Source: Acidobacteriota bacterium
Lineage (GTDB): Bacteria > Acidobacteriota > Terriglobia > Terriglobales > Acidobacteriaceae
DNA length: 36,852 nt
Assembly (NCBI GenBank): GCA_003225455.1
Contig: QIAB01000056.1
Span: 61,644-98,495 of the forward strand
Direction of reading: 5' to 3'
How positions within the stretch are numbered: position 1 is the first letter of the stretch; every line of letters starts with the position of its first letter. Shown piece after piece: positions 25,989 to 33,789 of the stretch. The position numbers were made by a program, and so were the translations under genes. The notes beneath the pieces were generated by a model. The model was given only the letters and a program-made list of their open reading frames with translations. It was not told where the DNA came from and ran no database searches.

Positions 25989-26017
25989 TTTACCGCTTTC
26001 GTCTTCCATCCTATACT
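25989..26017 (+). promoter_or_regulatory. Promoter giving a possibly leaderless HEAT-repeat mRNA
   Basis: TTTACC (25989-25994) and TATACT (26012-26017) are 17 bases apart. The expected start, six or seven bases past the -10 box, is at the GTG at 26024 itself, so the mRNA may have no leader. Confidence 0.45.
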
Positions 26018-26023
26018 TCCCGC

Positions 26024-27013
26024 GTGAATACAAATCCTGATCCGCGCCAGGAACAGGACACCTTGCAGTCGGCCTCGCTTTCTCCCGAGCCGATAGCCGC
26101 TCCTGTCGGACGCTGGCGAGTGTTCGCTTTTGCTGCTGCGGGCGTCCTGCTGGCAATGCTTTTTGTCGGGACGCGCACCGCCCGCGCTGCCTGGCAGGAA
26201 ATCGCGCAGCTCCTCAGTTTGCACGGCAAGCCGGAGCCGGCTTCGGCCAACGTCTTGTCCGAGCATGAAATCGAAGGCCTGGATGGGATGCCGCCCCAAA
26301 GCCAGGCGGAACTGCTGCTGGAGCGCTCGATCAATCATTATCGGGGAGCAAACGATCAGATCGCCGCGCGTGTGGAAAGCTGGCGCGGCAAGATCAAACT
26401 GGATGACCGGCTGAACAATTTGTTTATGACTGGTCTTAACTCGGACGATCTCCGAGTTCGTGCGGCGGCAATCGAGGTGGATATCGCATCCCGCAACTTA
26501 GAAAAGACCTCAGCGACCGTGGACCGGCTGGAGCAGGACGCCCGCTTCGGAGAGCAAGGCCCGCGGGCAAATGCGCTGTGGGATATCGGTTTGCTCGGCA
26601 GCCGCGGCATTGAGCCGGAGCGCGCCGCGCAGATTATTCTGGCTTCCATTCACGATTCGAACGTCAACGTCCGCTACTGGGCGGTCGAGGCCTTATCGTA
26701 CTTGGGAACGGACGACAGTATCTCCCCGCTTCTTGCCGTTTTTCATGACGACGCCTCGCCGATGATTCGCGAGCGCGCCGCCTGTGGGCTGGCGCAATCC
26801 GGCATGTTGAGCGAAAAGCAGCGGCGCACCACTGTCCCACGGCTGCTGGAGTTTGCCGAGGACCCGGCACTCGATCCAGAGACTCGCAAATGGGTTTATC
26901 AGGCCCTGCGCGACATCACCGGCCAGAGCTTGCCGCACGATCCCGCTGCATGGAGAAATTGGTACAACAGCAACGATGCAAGCTGGAATCCTGTGACCCA
27001 CGATTCCATGTAG
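26024..27013 (+). CDS. Membrane-anchored HEAT-repeat protein
   Basis: About 329 residues from the GTG at 26024. One membrane helix near residue 30 (VFAFAAAGVLLAMLFVGT), then alpha-helical repeats from about residue 120 to 300, including DSNVNVRYWAVEALSYLGT and SPMIRERAACGLAQSG, which fit HEAT repeats (helix pairs with Asp/Arg turns). It is likely a protein-binding scaffold on the outer face of the inner membrane; no partner can be named. The open frame reaches back to 25820, but that part overlaps the promoter and is not conserved in style. The CpsB-like gene follows 74 bases downstream. Confidence 0.7.
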   Translation: MNTNPDPRQEQDTLQSASLSPEPIAAPVGRWRVFAFAAAGVLLAMLFVGTRTARAAWQEIAQLLSLHGKPEPASANVLSEHEIEGLDGMPPQSQAELLLERSINHYRGANDQIAARVESWRGKIKLDDRLNNLFMTGLNSDDLRVRAAAIEVDIASRNLEKTSATVDRLEQDARFGEQGPRANALWDIGLLGSRGIEPERAAQIILASIHDSNVNVRYWAVEALSYLGTDDSISPLLAVFHDDASPMIRERAACGLAQSGMLSEKQRRTTVPRLLEFAEDPALDPETRKWVYQALRDITGQSLPHDPAAWRNWYNSNDASWNPVTHDSM

Positions 27014-27044
27014 CTACGTATACTGGATAACCTGATCGCTCCGG

Positions 27045-27073
27045 TTGGTATTCGCCGCCGTTTTGCTTACACT
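27045..27073 (+). promoter_or_regulatory. Candidate promoter of the CpsB-like gene
   Basis: TTGGTA (27045-27050) and TACACT (27068-27073) are 17 bases apart, in the gap after the HEAT-repeat gene. The start would be near 27080, only about eight bases before the GTG at 27088, and no ribosome site is visible between them. Confidence 0.4.
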
Positions 27074-27087
27074 GCTCTTAATCTCCT

Positions 27088-27825
27088 GTGATTGATATTC
27101 ATTGTCACATTCTTGCCGAGGTAGACGACGGTCCCAAATCCTGGGACGTCTCTGAAGCCATGTGCCGCATGGCCGCGGCCGACGGAATTGAGCACATTGT
27201 TGCCACTCCACACGCCAATGAGCGCTATCCCTACGACCGCAAATTTCTGAACGCGGAGCTGGCGCAGTTGCAGCAGCGGATCGGAACCGCGCCGCGATTG
27301 AGCCTGGGGTGCGATTTTCATCTCTCCTACGAGAATTTTCAGCAGGTGTTGCGGACGCCTGAGCTGTACACGATCGAAGGTGGACACTATTTGCTGGTCG
27401 AACTCAGCAATTACAGTATTCCGGCGCAGGTGGATGAATGCTTCACCCAGCTTGGAGATCGCGGACTTACGCCGGTGATTACGCATCCGGAGCGAAATCC
27501 GATTCTGCAACAAGATCTGCCGCGAGTTTTACGCTGGGTGGAGCTGGGATGCGCCGTGCAGGTGACCGCCTCGACTCTGACCGGCGAATGGGGAGAACGA
27601 GTGTGGCGCGCTGCCGAGTGGCTGCTCAAGCGCGACGCGGTCCACGTTCTGGCCAGCGACGCGCACGATGCCAAGCATCGCCGTCCCGTGCTTTCCGCGG
27701 CCCGCGAGGCGGCGGAAGAAACTTGCAGCGCTGACGTTGCCAAGGCGCTGGTGGACGACAATCCCCGTGCCATTATCAGCGGTCGGGTGCTGCCGTATTT
27801 TCCAAACCCGGTCGTGGGTCGTTAG
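27088..27825 (+). CDS. CpsB/CapC-type PHP tyrosine-protein phosphatase
   Basis: 245 residues, PHP fold. The metal ligands are in DIHCHILAEVDDGP (His5, His7), TPHANERY, THPERN and ASDAHDAKH. In Gram-positive bacteria and many others, CpsB-type enzymes remove phosphate from the tyrosine kinase that controls capsule or exopolysaccharide assembly. No polysaccharide genes or kinase are adjacent here. The start is GTG at 27088 and the family's N-terminal motif begins right there. Repeats fill the downstream gap. Confidence 0.85.
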   Translation: MIDIHCHILAEVDDGPKSWDVSEAMCRMAAADGIEHIVATPHANERYPYDRKFLNAELAQLQQRIGTAPRLSLGCDFHLSYENFQQVLRTPELYTIEGGHYLLVELSNYSIPAQVDECFTQLGDRGLTPVITHPERNPILQQDLPRVLRWVELGCAVQVTASTLTGEWGERVWRAAEWLLKRDAVHVLASDAHDAKHRRPVLSAAREAAEETCSADVAKALVDDNPRAIISGRVLPYFPNPVVGR

Positions 27826-27870
27826 GGTCGCGTCCCAAAACTTCGCGCCATAAGTTAGAAACGATTTGAA

Positions 27871-28027
27871 AGGGCGCGTCTTCAGGCGCGCCGTAAGTTC
27901 CGCCGGAGGAATCAAGGCTTTACGGTCTTCGGAAAAACTCACGGAAGCCTGCTGCACTGTGGTAGAGGGGCGCTTTAGCGCCGCGTAAGTCGCGCAAAAT
28001 CACTGAGGGCTTTAGCCGCTGAGGTCA
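27871..28027. repeat. Cluster of three REP-like palindromic units
   Basis: Unit 1 is GGCGCG-TCTTCAGG-CGCGCC (27873-27892) and unit 2 is GGCGC-TTTA-GCGCC (27969-27982); both are followed by (GC)GTAAGT. Unit 3 has GGC-TTTA-GCC (28008-28017) between GAG and CTGAGG. A further inverted pair, AGGCTT and AAGCCT, lies between units 1 and 2. The 310-base gap 27826-28135 between the CpsB-like gene and the CPBP protease holds this cluster and no gene that I can support. Confidence 0.6.
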
Positions 28028-28135
28028 AGCGAAATTGCGGGACACCATGCTAACAGCTCGTGTCTAAAATCGCTTTAGTGCGGACCTACACAGTCACCAA
28101 TTCGATGAATATCCTTACGCAGTACCGGATTGTTG

Positions 28136-29020
28136 CTACGAGGCAGCCGCCTTGTGGAGCCCTAAGTTGGTCGCGTCCGAGGCCCCGTCTTGACGGCTCA
28201 CTCTCGCCAGCCGCTGAAAGGCCGGAACTGCCAATACCGTAAACACGATCCCTTGCGCCAAGTGTATCCAAAACCAGTTGTCAGCCCCACTCTCCAAAAC
28301 CAGCTGTCGCGCCGCATCATGCGGCCATATCAGCGTGAAGAAGATTAGTAGACCCACGAAGTGAACAGGGATAGCCGGCAGGGTCGAATTGGTGAGGTAG
28401 GCTGTGGCGCCGAATGCTATACCAACGAGAAAGTAGAAGAGGAGCTTGGGCCACAGGAAACCTTGGGTTGGTCCATGGGCAAGCGCGAACACAACCGATG
28501 AGATCATCACAGCGACCGGACCGCGGAACTCACGTTCGAGCGCGACCTGGAAATATCCGCGAAACCCGGCCTCCTCCATGAAGGGCGCAACCAACGACCC
28601 CATCAGGATCATGAGTGCAACCGTCATTCGCGGATAGCTCGACACATCCGAGAGCGCGTTGGGTGGCATCTTGACCAGGCGGAAGAGCACGATCCAATAT
28701 CCAGCCAGCGCAACCACCGATAGAACGCCTGCGACCAATGCCCACAGGTATGTCCGCCCGGATCTTCGATTCGCTCGCAGGTGGCGGCGGCGCGCATCGG
28801 AAGTGCTGCGTGGCCAACCCCTTCCGCCAAGGTAGCTCCACATCAACCACAGCAGAAGCGCCATCGCGGGAACGGACCAAGGGAATGCCGGGCTGCTCCT
28901 AAGATTGGTGACGAGCAAAGCACTCCAGATACCGCCGGCGAGAATGGTGATGGCGAATGCCAACAAACCAAAGCCGACTACGTTCAAAGTGCGAGTAGAG
29001 AAGGAACGCGCTTCCTCCAT
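28136..29020 (-). CDS. CPBP (CAAX-type) intramembrane metalloprotease
   Basis: 294 residues with about eight membrane helices. The CPBP motifs are present: EEAGFRGYF with Glu149, Glu150 and Arg154, FALAHG with His182, and NSTLPAIPVHF with Asn211 and His220. By family it cuts within the membrane (Rce1 relatives); in bacteria many act in self-immunity or signalling, with few known substrates. The start is ATG at 29020. There is no operon partner; the peptidoglycan-binding gene upstream on the same strand ends 27 bases before it, so the two could be co-transcribed. Confidence 0.85.
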   Translation of the reverse strand: MEEARSFSTRTLNVVGFGLLAFAITILAGGIWSALLVTNLRSSPAFPWSVPAMALLLWLMWSYLGGRGWPRSTSDARRRHLRANRRSGRTYLWALVAGVLSVVALAGYWIVLFRLVKMPPNALSDVSSYPRMTVALMILMGSLVAPFMEEAGFRGYFQVALEREFRGPVAVMISSVVFALAHGPTQGFLWPKLLFYFLVGIAFGATAYLTNSTLPAIPVHFVGLLIFFTLIWPHDAARQLVLESGADNWFWIHLAQGIVFTVLAVPAFQRLARVSRQDGASDATNLGLHKAAAS

Positions 29021-29047
29021 CCTCCGCCTCCCGGCTCATGCGCAGGA

Positions 29048-29569
29048 CTAACGTTGCAATTTAATCACTTTGCGCTGAGACAGTCTCCGGTTAAGTTTGG
29101 GAAATGGCGGGTGGTGGGAGCAAATGCATAGCGTGGCTGCAGCACGTGCCGCGGGCGCCGTTGTCATGGCGCTCTCGGGATTCAGCAAATGCTCGTGGCC
29201 CGGCCCAAGGCCGAGCTTGATGAGCGCGCGAGAGTCGGGAATGACTTTGGTCTGCCATCCATTGTCGGCCTGGTAGCGCTCCATGGCCTTCTGCGAGGCG
29301 TCATTCCATACGCCGGCTGGCGTACCCTCAAGATAATGTTCGCGGATCAGGGCTTCCTGAATATCGCGGGCACGCTTGGGATCGATCTTCTGCTGTCCCC
29401 GCCGCCAGCTCGCCTGGCGCGATTTCTTGGCCTTGCGTAAATGCGTTTTCGTAGCGTGTTTCGCAGTGGAGTCGGCCGCAGTCTTTTTTGTCGCCGCCCA
29501 AGAGGCGAAGCCGCACGCCAGCACCAGTCCGCATGCCAAGGTCGCCCGGATTGGACTAAAGAGTCTCAC
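29048..29569 (-). CDS. Secreted peptidoglycan-binding-domain protein
   Basis: 173 residues with a signal peptide (cleavage near residue 25, after FASWA). A Lys/Arg-rich segment follows, then a PG_binding_1-like helical domain at about 65-128 (ARDIQEALIREHYLEGTPAG, VWNDASQKAMERYQADNGW). The last about 40 residues (after ESAMTT) are rich in Cys, His and Arg, unlike a typical end for this family, and may be read in a wrong frame. The start is GTG 29569 without a clear ribosome site. It probably binds cell wall in the periplasm. Confidence 0.65.
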   Translation of the reverse strand: MRLFSPIRATLACGLVLACGFASWAATKKTAADSTAKHATKTHLRKAKKSRQASWRRGQQKIDPKRARDIQEALIREHYLEGTPAGVWNDASQKAMERYQADNGWQTKVIPDSRALIKLGLGPGHEHLLNPESAMTTAPAARAAATLCICSHHPPFPKLNRRLSQRKVIKLQR

Positions 29570-29589
29570 TTTGGGGGCCGAATCCTACC

Positions 29590-29619
29590 ATAAAAACAAA
29601 AGCCCGGCTATGACCGGCT
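29590..29619 (-). terminator. Intrinsic terminator of htrA
   Basis: On the minus strand AGCCGGT-CATA-GCC(G)GGCT (29619-29601) forms a seven-pair stem with one bulged G, followed by TTTGTTTTTA. It lies 59 bases past the htrA stop codon and directly before the peptidoglycan-binding gene, so the two are separate transcripts. Confidence 0.7.
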
Positions 29620-29677
29620 CTCTAAATCATCCCGGATTCGGGGATTCAGCGCCAGTCACGACCGGACAAGTCCCTGG

Positions 29678-31255
29678 TTACGGAAGGGTACCGGCTAGAA
29701 AGATGGTTCCATCCTGGCGGCCAGCGCCCCGCTGGCGTACCAGGAAAACCACATCCTGCCCACTTTTCAATGTGGCAACGGCTTTGGTGAACTCCTCTTC
29801 GCTGCTTACCGGCTGCTTATTGACTTCCAGGATAATGTCCCCGCGCTGCAAGCCAGTGTCCTCAGCGAACGATCCCGGCTTCACTTCCTGCACGATGACG
29901 CCTCTGCCTGCCGGAACATCGAGCCGGTCAGCCATATCCTGTGTCAGCGCTCGCACGCTCAGGCCCAACTTGCTTTCTTTGGGCGTGTTGTCCTCATTGC
30001 CTTCCTCTTCCTCGCCCAGGCGGGAGGCGAACAACTTCGCGCGGTCGGCAACTGTAATCGTTGCGTCCTGCTTTTTGCCATTGCGGATCAGGCCAAGCGT
30101 CACCTTCGTACCCGGCTTACGGCTGGCAATATCGGCCACGAGTTCGTCGCCGTTCTTCACCGGCTTGCCGTCGACGGTCGTGATTGTGTCCCCAACTTTG
30201 AGGCCGGCCTGCTCGGCGGGACTCCCGGCTACCACGTTCGAGATGGTCACGCCGGAGTTCACGCCATACACACGGGCTATAGCAGGATTCTCCTGTGCAT
30301 TAAACTCGATTCCTATCGAGCCGCGCGAGACGCGGTGTTCAGGACCGATAAGCTGGTTGTAGACCTGCACGACAGTATTCGAGGGCAGGGCAAATCCCAC
30401 ACCGGCGTAGGCGTTTGTGTCAGTGAGGATCGCGGTGTTAATGCCGACCACTTCGCCATTCATATTCACCAGCGGGCCGCCGGAATTTCCCGGATTAATG
30501 GCAGCATCAGTCTGAATAAATGATTGGAATTGACGGTTGGGAACAATATTGCGCCCCTTGGCGGAGACGATGCCGGCGGTTACGGTTTCCTGCAAGCCGA
30601 ACGGACTGCCCACGGCGAGCACCCAATCGCCTACTTGCATGCCATCGGAATTGCCCAGCTTGGCCACAGGGAGCGGTTTGCTCGAATCGATCTTGATGAC
30701 GGCCAGATCTGTTTCCTGATCCGTGCCGATGACCTTGGCGTCGTGTAGCACACTCGGTGGGTCGTCTTGCAGCTTCACCCGAATGCGATCAGCTTTCTCC
30801 ACCACGTGACGATTGGTGACGATATAGCCCTTGGGATCAACCAGCACACCAGAGCCAAGTGATCGCTCGCGAATTGACCCTGGATTTCCACCACCCGGAC
30901 CACCGAAGAAGCGGTCAAAAAAATCATCGAACGGATTCTGTTCGTCTCCGCCCTCCGGGCCAGCGGGTCCACGCCGGCGGCGTTGCGTTTTGATTGTAGA
31001 TTCGGTGTTGATATTGACCACACTCGGCTCTAATTGCTTGGAAACCTGTGAAAACTGATTGGAAAGCTCCTTTGGAGCAGGCACGCTCAGCGGGGTGGCA
31101 TCAGAACCTTTTTTCGATTCTTGACCTTTGACTCCACGGGAAACTATCGTTCCAATCAAAATGCCGATGGCCAGCGTGGCCAGAATTGTGAGGGTGTACG
31201 TGAGACGATTTGCCTTCAAACGCACCCAAAAAGCGCTTGCGCGCGGGTCGATCAT
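29678..31255 (-). CDS. degP: HtrA/Do-type periplasmic serine protease with two PDZ domains
   Basis: 525 residues. One N-terminal membrane anchor (about 19-38), then a Gly/Arg-rich segment, the trypsin-like domain with the triad His150 (VTNRHVV), Asp183 (ETDLAVIKID) and Ser258 (NPGNSGGPL), and two PDZ domains (about 315-400 and 425-515). It degrades or refolds damaged envelope proteins. Its own promoter is good (31286-31314) and its terminator is at 29590-29619, so it is a single-gene unit. The start ATG 31255 has CGGAGGA five bases upstream. The symbol is by family; DegQ/MucD-type naming would also fit. Confidence 0.93.
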   Translation of the reverse strand: MIDPRASAFWVRLKANRLTYTLTILATLAIGILIGTIVSRGVKGQESKKGSDATPLSVPAPKELSNQFSQVSKQLEPSVVNINTESTIKTQRRRRGPAGPEGGDEQNPFDDFFDRFFGGPGGGNPGSIRERSLGSGVLVDPKGYIVTNRHVVEKADRIRVKLQDDPPSVLHDAKVIGTDQETDLAVIKIDSSKPLPVAKLGNSDGMQVGDWVLAVGSPFGLQETVTAGIVSAKGRNIVPNRQFQSFIQTDAAINPGNSGGPLVNMNGEVVGINTAILTDTNAYAGVGFALPSNTVVQVYNQLIGPEHRVSRGSIGIEFNAQENPAIARVYGVNSGVTISNVVAGSPAEQAGLKVGDTITTVDGKPVKNGDELVADIASRKPGTKVTLGLIRNGKKQDATITVADRAKLFASRLGEEEEGNEDNTPKESKLGLSVRALTQDMADRLDVPAGRGVIVQEVKPGSFAEDTGLQRGDIILEVNKQPVSSEEEFTKAVATLKSGQDVVFLVRQRGAGRQDGTIFLAGTLP

Positions 31256-31285
31256 TACTTCCTCCGAGAATGTCTGAATTTATCG

Positions 31286-31314
31286 ATTATACCTTCGCCA
31301 ACTTGGGGAACCAA
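31286..31314 (-). promoter_or_regulatory. Promoter of htrA
   Basis: On the minus strand TTGGTT (31314-31309), 17 bases, then a perfect TATAAT (31291-31286). The start would be near 31279, with the GGAGG ribosome site and ATG about 25 bases on. I saw no sigma-E-like sequence. Confidence 0.6.
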
Positions 31315-31397
31315 CCAGAGCGGATAGAATCCACCCCACTATTAGACGCCCAAACTGCCGAAAAGTGTTGGCTGAATGCACTTCACGACAGCAGTGG

Positions 31398-31426
31398 TTG
31401 CAATTTGCTCTGGACAGGACTTTAAT
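31398..31426 (+). promoter_or_regulatory. Promoter of the HdeD-like gene
   Basis: TTGCAA (31398-31403) and TTTAAT (31421-31426) are 17 bases apart; the start would be near 31433, about 34 bases before the ATG. It is divergent from the htrA promoter. Confidence 0.5.
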
Positions 31427-31466
31427 TTCTTAATCAGCGCGTGGAAACCGCGTCCAAGGAGATCTT

Positions 31467-32048
31467 ATGACAGCCACTGCATTGCTGTTCGATCTTGGGG
31501 ACCTCCGCCACAAATGGGGATGGTTTCTCGCTCTTGGAATCATCATGATCGTTTTTGGCATGATCGCTCTCGCCGTCATGCCCGCGGCCACGATAGGCAC
31601 AGTGCTGATCCTGGGCTGGCTGATGATTTTCAGCGGCATCGTGGAGACCATTCATGGCTTTCAAGTCCGCAGCTGGGGCGGATTCTTCTTGCACTTGCTG
31701 GGCGGCATTGTGGGTGTGCTGATCGGTTTGCTCGTGGTCACTCATCCCGTTGCTGGCGCGCTCGCCTGGACACTTCTGTTCGCCTCATTCTTCACAGTCA
31801 TCGGCCTGTTCCGCTTGATCGCGGCGATCAGAATGAAGTTCCCCAACTGGGGCTGGGCGGCTTTCGACGGCGCGGTTACGCTCTTGCTCGGATTCCTGCT
31901 CTGGGCGGATTGGCCGTGGTCCGGATTCTGGTTCCTCGGTCTGTCAATCGGAATTGCGTTGCTGCTGCGCGGCTGGTCGCACGTGATGCTTGCTCTGGCT
32001 CTTCGCAGCTTTCCAGCAGCGCCCAGTGAGTTACGCCGCGCCGCTTAA
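31467..32048 (+). CDS. HdeD-like membrane protein (DUF308)
   Basis: 193 residues with six membrane helices in two related halves (WGWFLALGIIMIVFGMIAL, then GFFLHLLGGIVGVLIGLLVV, then FFTVIGLFRLIAAIRM), the layout of HdeD, named in E. coli for acid resistance. The molecular role is unknown. AAGGAGATCTT gives a strong ribosome site before the ATG. It shares an upstream region with the divergent htrA, which would suit an envelope-stress role, but that is inference. Confidence 0.85.
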   Translation: MTATALLFDLGDLRHKWGWFLALGIIMIVFGMIALAVMPAATIGTVLILGWLMIFSGIVETIHGFQVRSWGGFFLHLLGGIVGVLIGLLVVTHPVAGALAWTLLFASFFTVIGLFRLIAAIRMKFPNWGWAAFDGAVTLLLGFLLWADWPWSGFWFLGLSIGIALLLRGWSHVMLALALRSFPAAPSELRRAA

Positions 32049-32067
32049 GGGAGATGATCTCTTAAGC

Positions 32068-33789
32068 TCAATTCGCTTCGTATACCGTCTTACCTCCAAC
32101 TACCGTGCGAAGGACCTTTGTTCCAAGGACTTTTTCGGGCGCTACCGCAGTGATATCCCGGTCGAGCACAACAAAGTCGGCGAGCATTCCGGGAGCGAGT
32201 GTTCCTTTGTCTTTCTCTGCAAATTCGGCAAAAGCTGACCCGGTGGTATACGCGGCGATGGCCTGCTCAATCGTCAGCTTCTGCTCAGGGAAATATTCTT
32301 TTTTGCCGTCTTCACTTTTGCGAGTGACGGCGGCGTAAAGTCCGCGGAACGGAGTGACTGGCTCGACCGGGTAATCCGTCCCAAAGGCAACCGTCACTCC
32401 CTTCCTTAGGAATTCCGCCCAGGCGTAGGAAGTTGCGGCGCGCTTGGGGCCGAGGCGGTCCATTGCCCAGTTCATATCGGTAAGAAGATGGTTGGGCTGC
32501 ATGGAGGCGATAACTTTTAGTTGTTTGAATCTCGCGATTTGGGCCGGGGTCGTTACCTGAGCGTGTTCGATGCGGAAACGATGATCCGTGCTTGAATCTG
32601 CCGAGCTTCGCTCGGCTTGGACGGGCGAGACGCCCGTCCCCACATAGCTTGTGGCGGCGAAGGCGTCCAGGGCCATCTGCACGCCCCTATCTCCGATTGC
32701 GTGGAAGCCAATCTGAAATCCCGCGTCGGCGCGCTCTTTCGACATCGCCCCGAGCTTGGCCTGGTCATATTGCGGCAGCCCGGAATTTTTGGGATCATCC
32801 GCGTACGGGTCGAGCAATGCCGCCGTGCGGGATCCAAGTGAGCCATCCATAAAGCCCTTCAACATGCCCGTGTGTAGCAGGTTGTCGCCAGCAGGATGCG
32901 CGGCGCGATGCGCTTTGAGCTTTTCGAGCGAATCGTCAAAGGCCAGCCATTCGCTGATCCGCGCGGTCAGTTTGCCCTCGCGCTCCAGCTGTTCATAAAT
33001 CTGAAAATCTTCCCAACTGGAATTGTCCTGCGCTGATGTAATTCCCCACTGCGCGAGGTCCTGCAGCGCTGCTTCAATCGCCTGACGGCGTTTTTCGCGC
33101 GTAGGCTGGGGAATGACCGCAGAGACGGCGTCCCGCGCGGTTTCACGCAGGATGCCGGTCGGGCTACCCGTCAAATCACGGTCGATTTTGCCGCCCTCGG
33201 GATCTTTACTGGCGAGAGTAATGCTCGCCAATTGCAATGCCCGAGTGTTTGCCACCGCAATGTGTCCGTCCACACGTTGCAGAAAAACCGGGTGATCTGT
33301 GGTGACTTCATCAAGGTCCCAGCGGCTGGGGAGTTCCTTCACCGGCCACAAAGTGTGATCCCATCCGCCGCCAGTGATCCACTCGCCCGGCTCGGCAGTT
33401 TGCACCCGCGCGCGAATACGATCGCGAAATTCTGTCACGGATTTCGCTCCTGTCAGGTCAACCGTCAGCCGCCTAAATCCTGCGCTCGCCAGATGGACGT
33501 GGGCGTCGTTGAATCCCGGCATCACGAAATGTCCACCCAGATTGATGACCTGTGTTTGCGGTCCCTTTAGTTTCAGGATTTCATTTTCCGCCCCCAAAGC
33601 CTGCACGCGATCGCCGCGGATAGCCATGGCTTCGACTCGTTGGATCGCATGAAATGAAGATGGGACTTCCACTCCGGTGTAGATATTGCCGTGTACCAGA
33701 ATGATGTCGGCTTTCGGTTGCGATGGTTTATCTTCCGCCAGAACCATGGAGAGTATGCAAAACAGCAGAACTGCTGTTTTTAGGGTCAT
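32068..33789 (-). CDS. Secreted amidohydrolase, YtcJ-like, with a repeat inserted in frame
   Basis: 573 residues from the ATG at 33789: signal peptide (TAVLLFCILSMVLA), the metal-binding HxH in GFNDAHVHLASAG, KGFMDGSLGSRTAAL, IGDRGVQMALDAF, HRFRIEHAQ, and GTDYPVEPVTPF. By family it is a metal-dependent hydrolase of amide or related bonds, with unknown substrate. The segment GTGVSPVQAERSSADS between the conserved ALDAF and HRFRIEHAQ is encoded by a palindromic repeat element and is not part of the family pattern. The start overlaps the M20 stop as ATGA, with GGGAG seven bases upstream, so the two genes are coupled; an in-frame start further upstream (33858) is not favoured. Confidence 0.85.
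   Translation of the reverse strand: MTLKTAVLLFCILSMVLAEDKPSQPKADIILVHGNIYTGVEVPSSFHAIQRVEAMAIRGDRVQALGAENEILKLKGPQTQVINLGGHFVMPGFNDAHVHLASAGFRRLTVDLTGAKSVTEFRDRIRARVQTAEPGEWITGGGWDHTLWPVKELPSRWDLDEVTTDHPVFLQRVDGHIAVANTRALQLASITLASKDPEGGKIDRDLTGSPTGILRETARDAVSAVIPQPTREKRRQAIEAALQDLAQWGITSAQDNSSWEDFQIYEQLEREGKLTARISEWLAFDDSLEKLKAHRAAHPAGDNLLHTGMLKGFMDGSLGSRTAALLDPYADDPKNSGLPQYDQAKLGAMSKERADAGFQIGFHAIGDRGVQMALDAFAATSYVGTGVSPVQAERSSADSSTDHRFRIEHAQVTTPAQIARFKQLKVIASMQPNHLLTDMNWAMDRLGPKRAATSYAWAEFLRKGVTVAFGTDYPVEPVTPFRGLYAAVTRKSEDGKKEYFPEQKLTIEQAIAAYTTGSAFAEFAEKDKGTLAPGMLADFVVLDRDITAVAPEKVLGTKVLRTVVGGKTVYEAN
32600..32639. repeat. Double-hairpin palindromic element inside the amidohydrolase gene
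   Basis: GCCGAGC-TTC-GCTCGGC (32600-32616) and GGACGGGCG-AGA-CGCCCGTCC (32619-32639) are two perfect hairpins only two bases apart. The layout is the same as in the element at 3582-3630. It is read in frame as GTGVSPVQAERSSADS, without a stop codon. Confidence 0.75.

Noticed and set aside
27826-28135. CRISPR array in the repeat-rich gap
   Set aside because: The units are palindromes of different length with irregular spacing, not direct repeats with equal spacers, and no cas gene is nearby.
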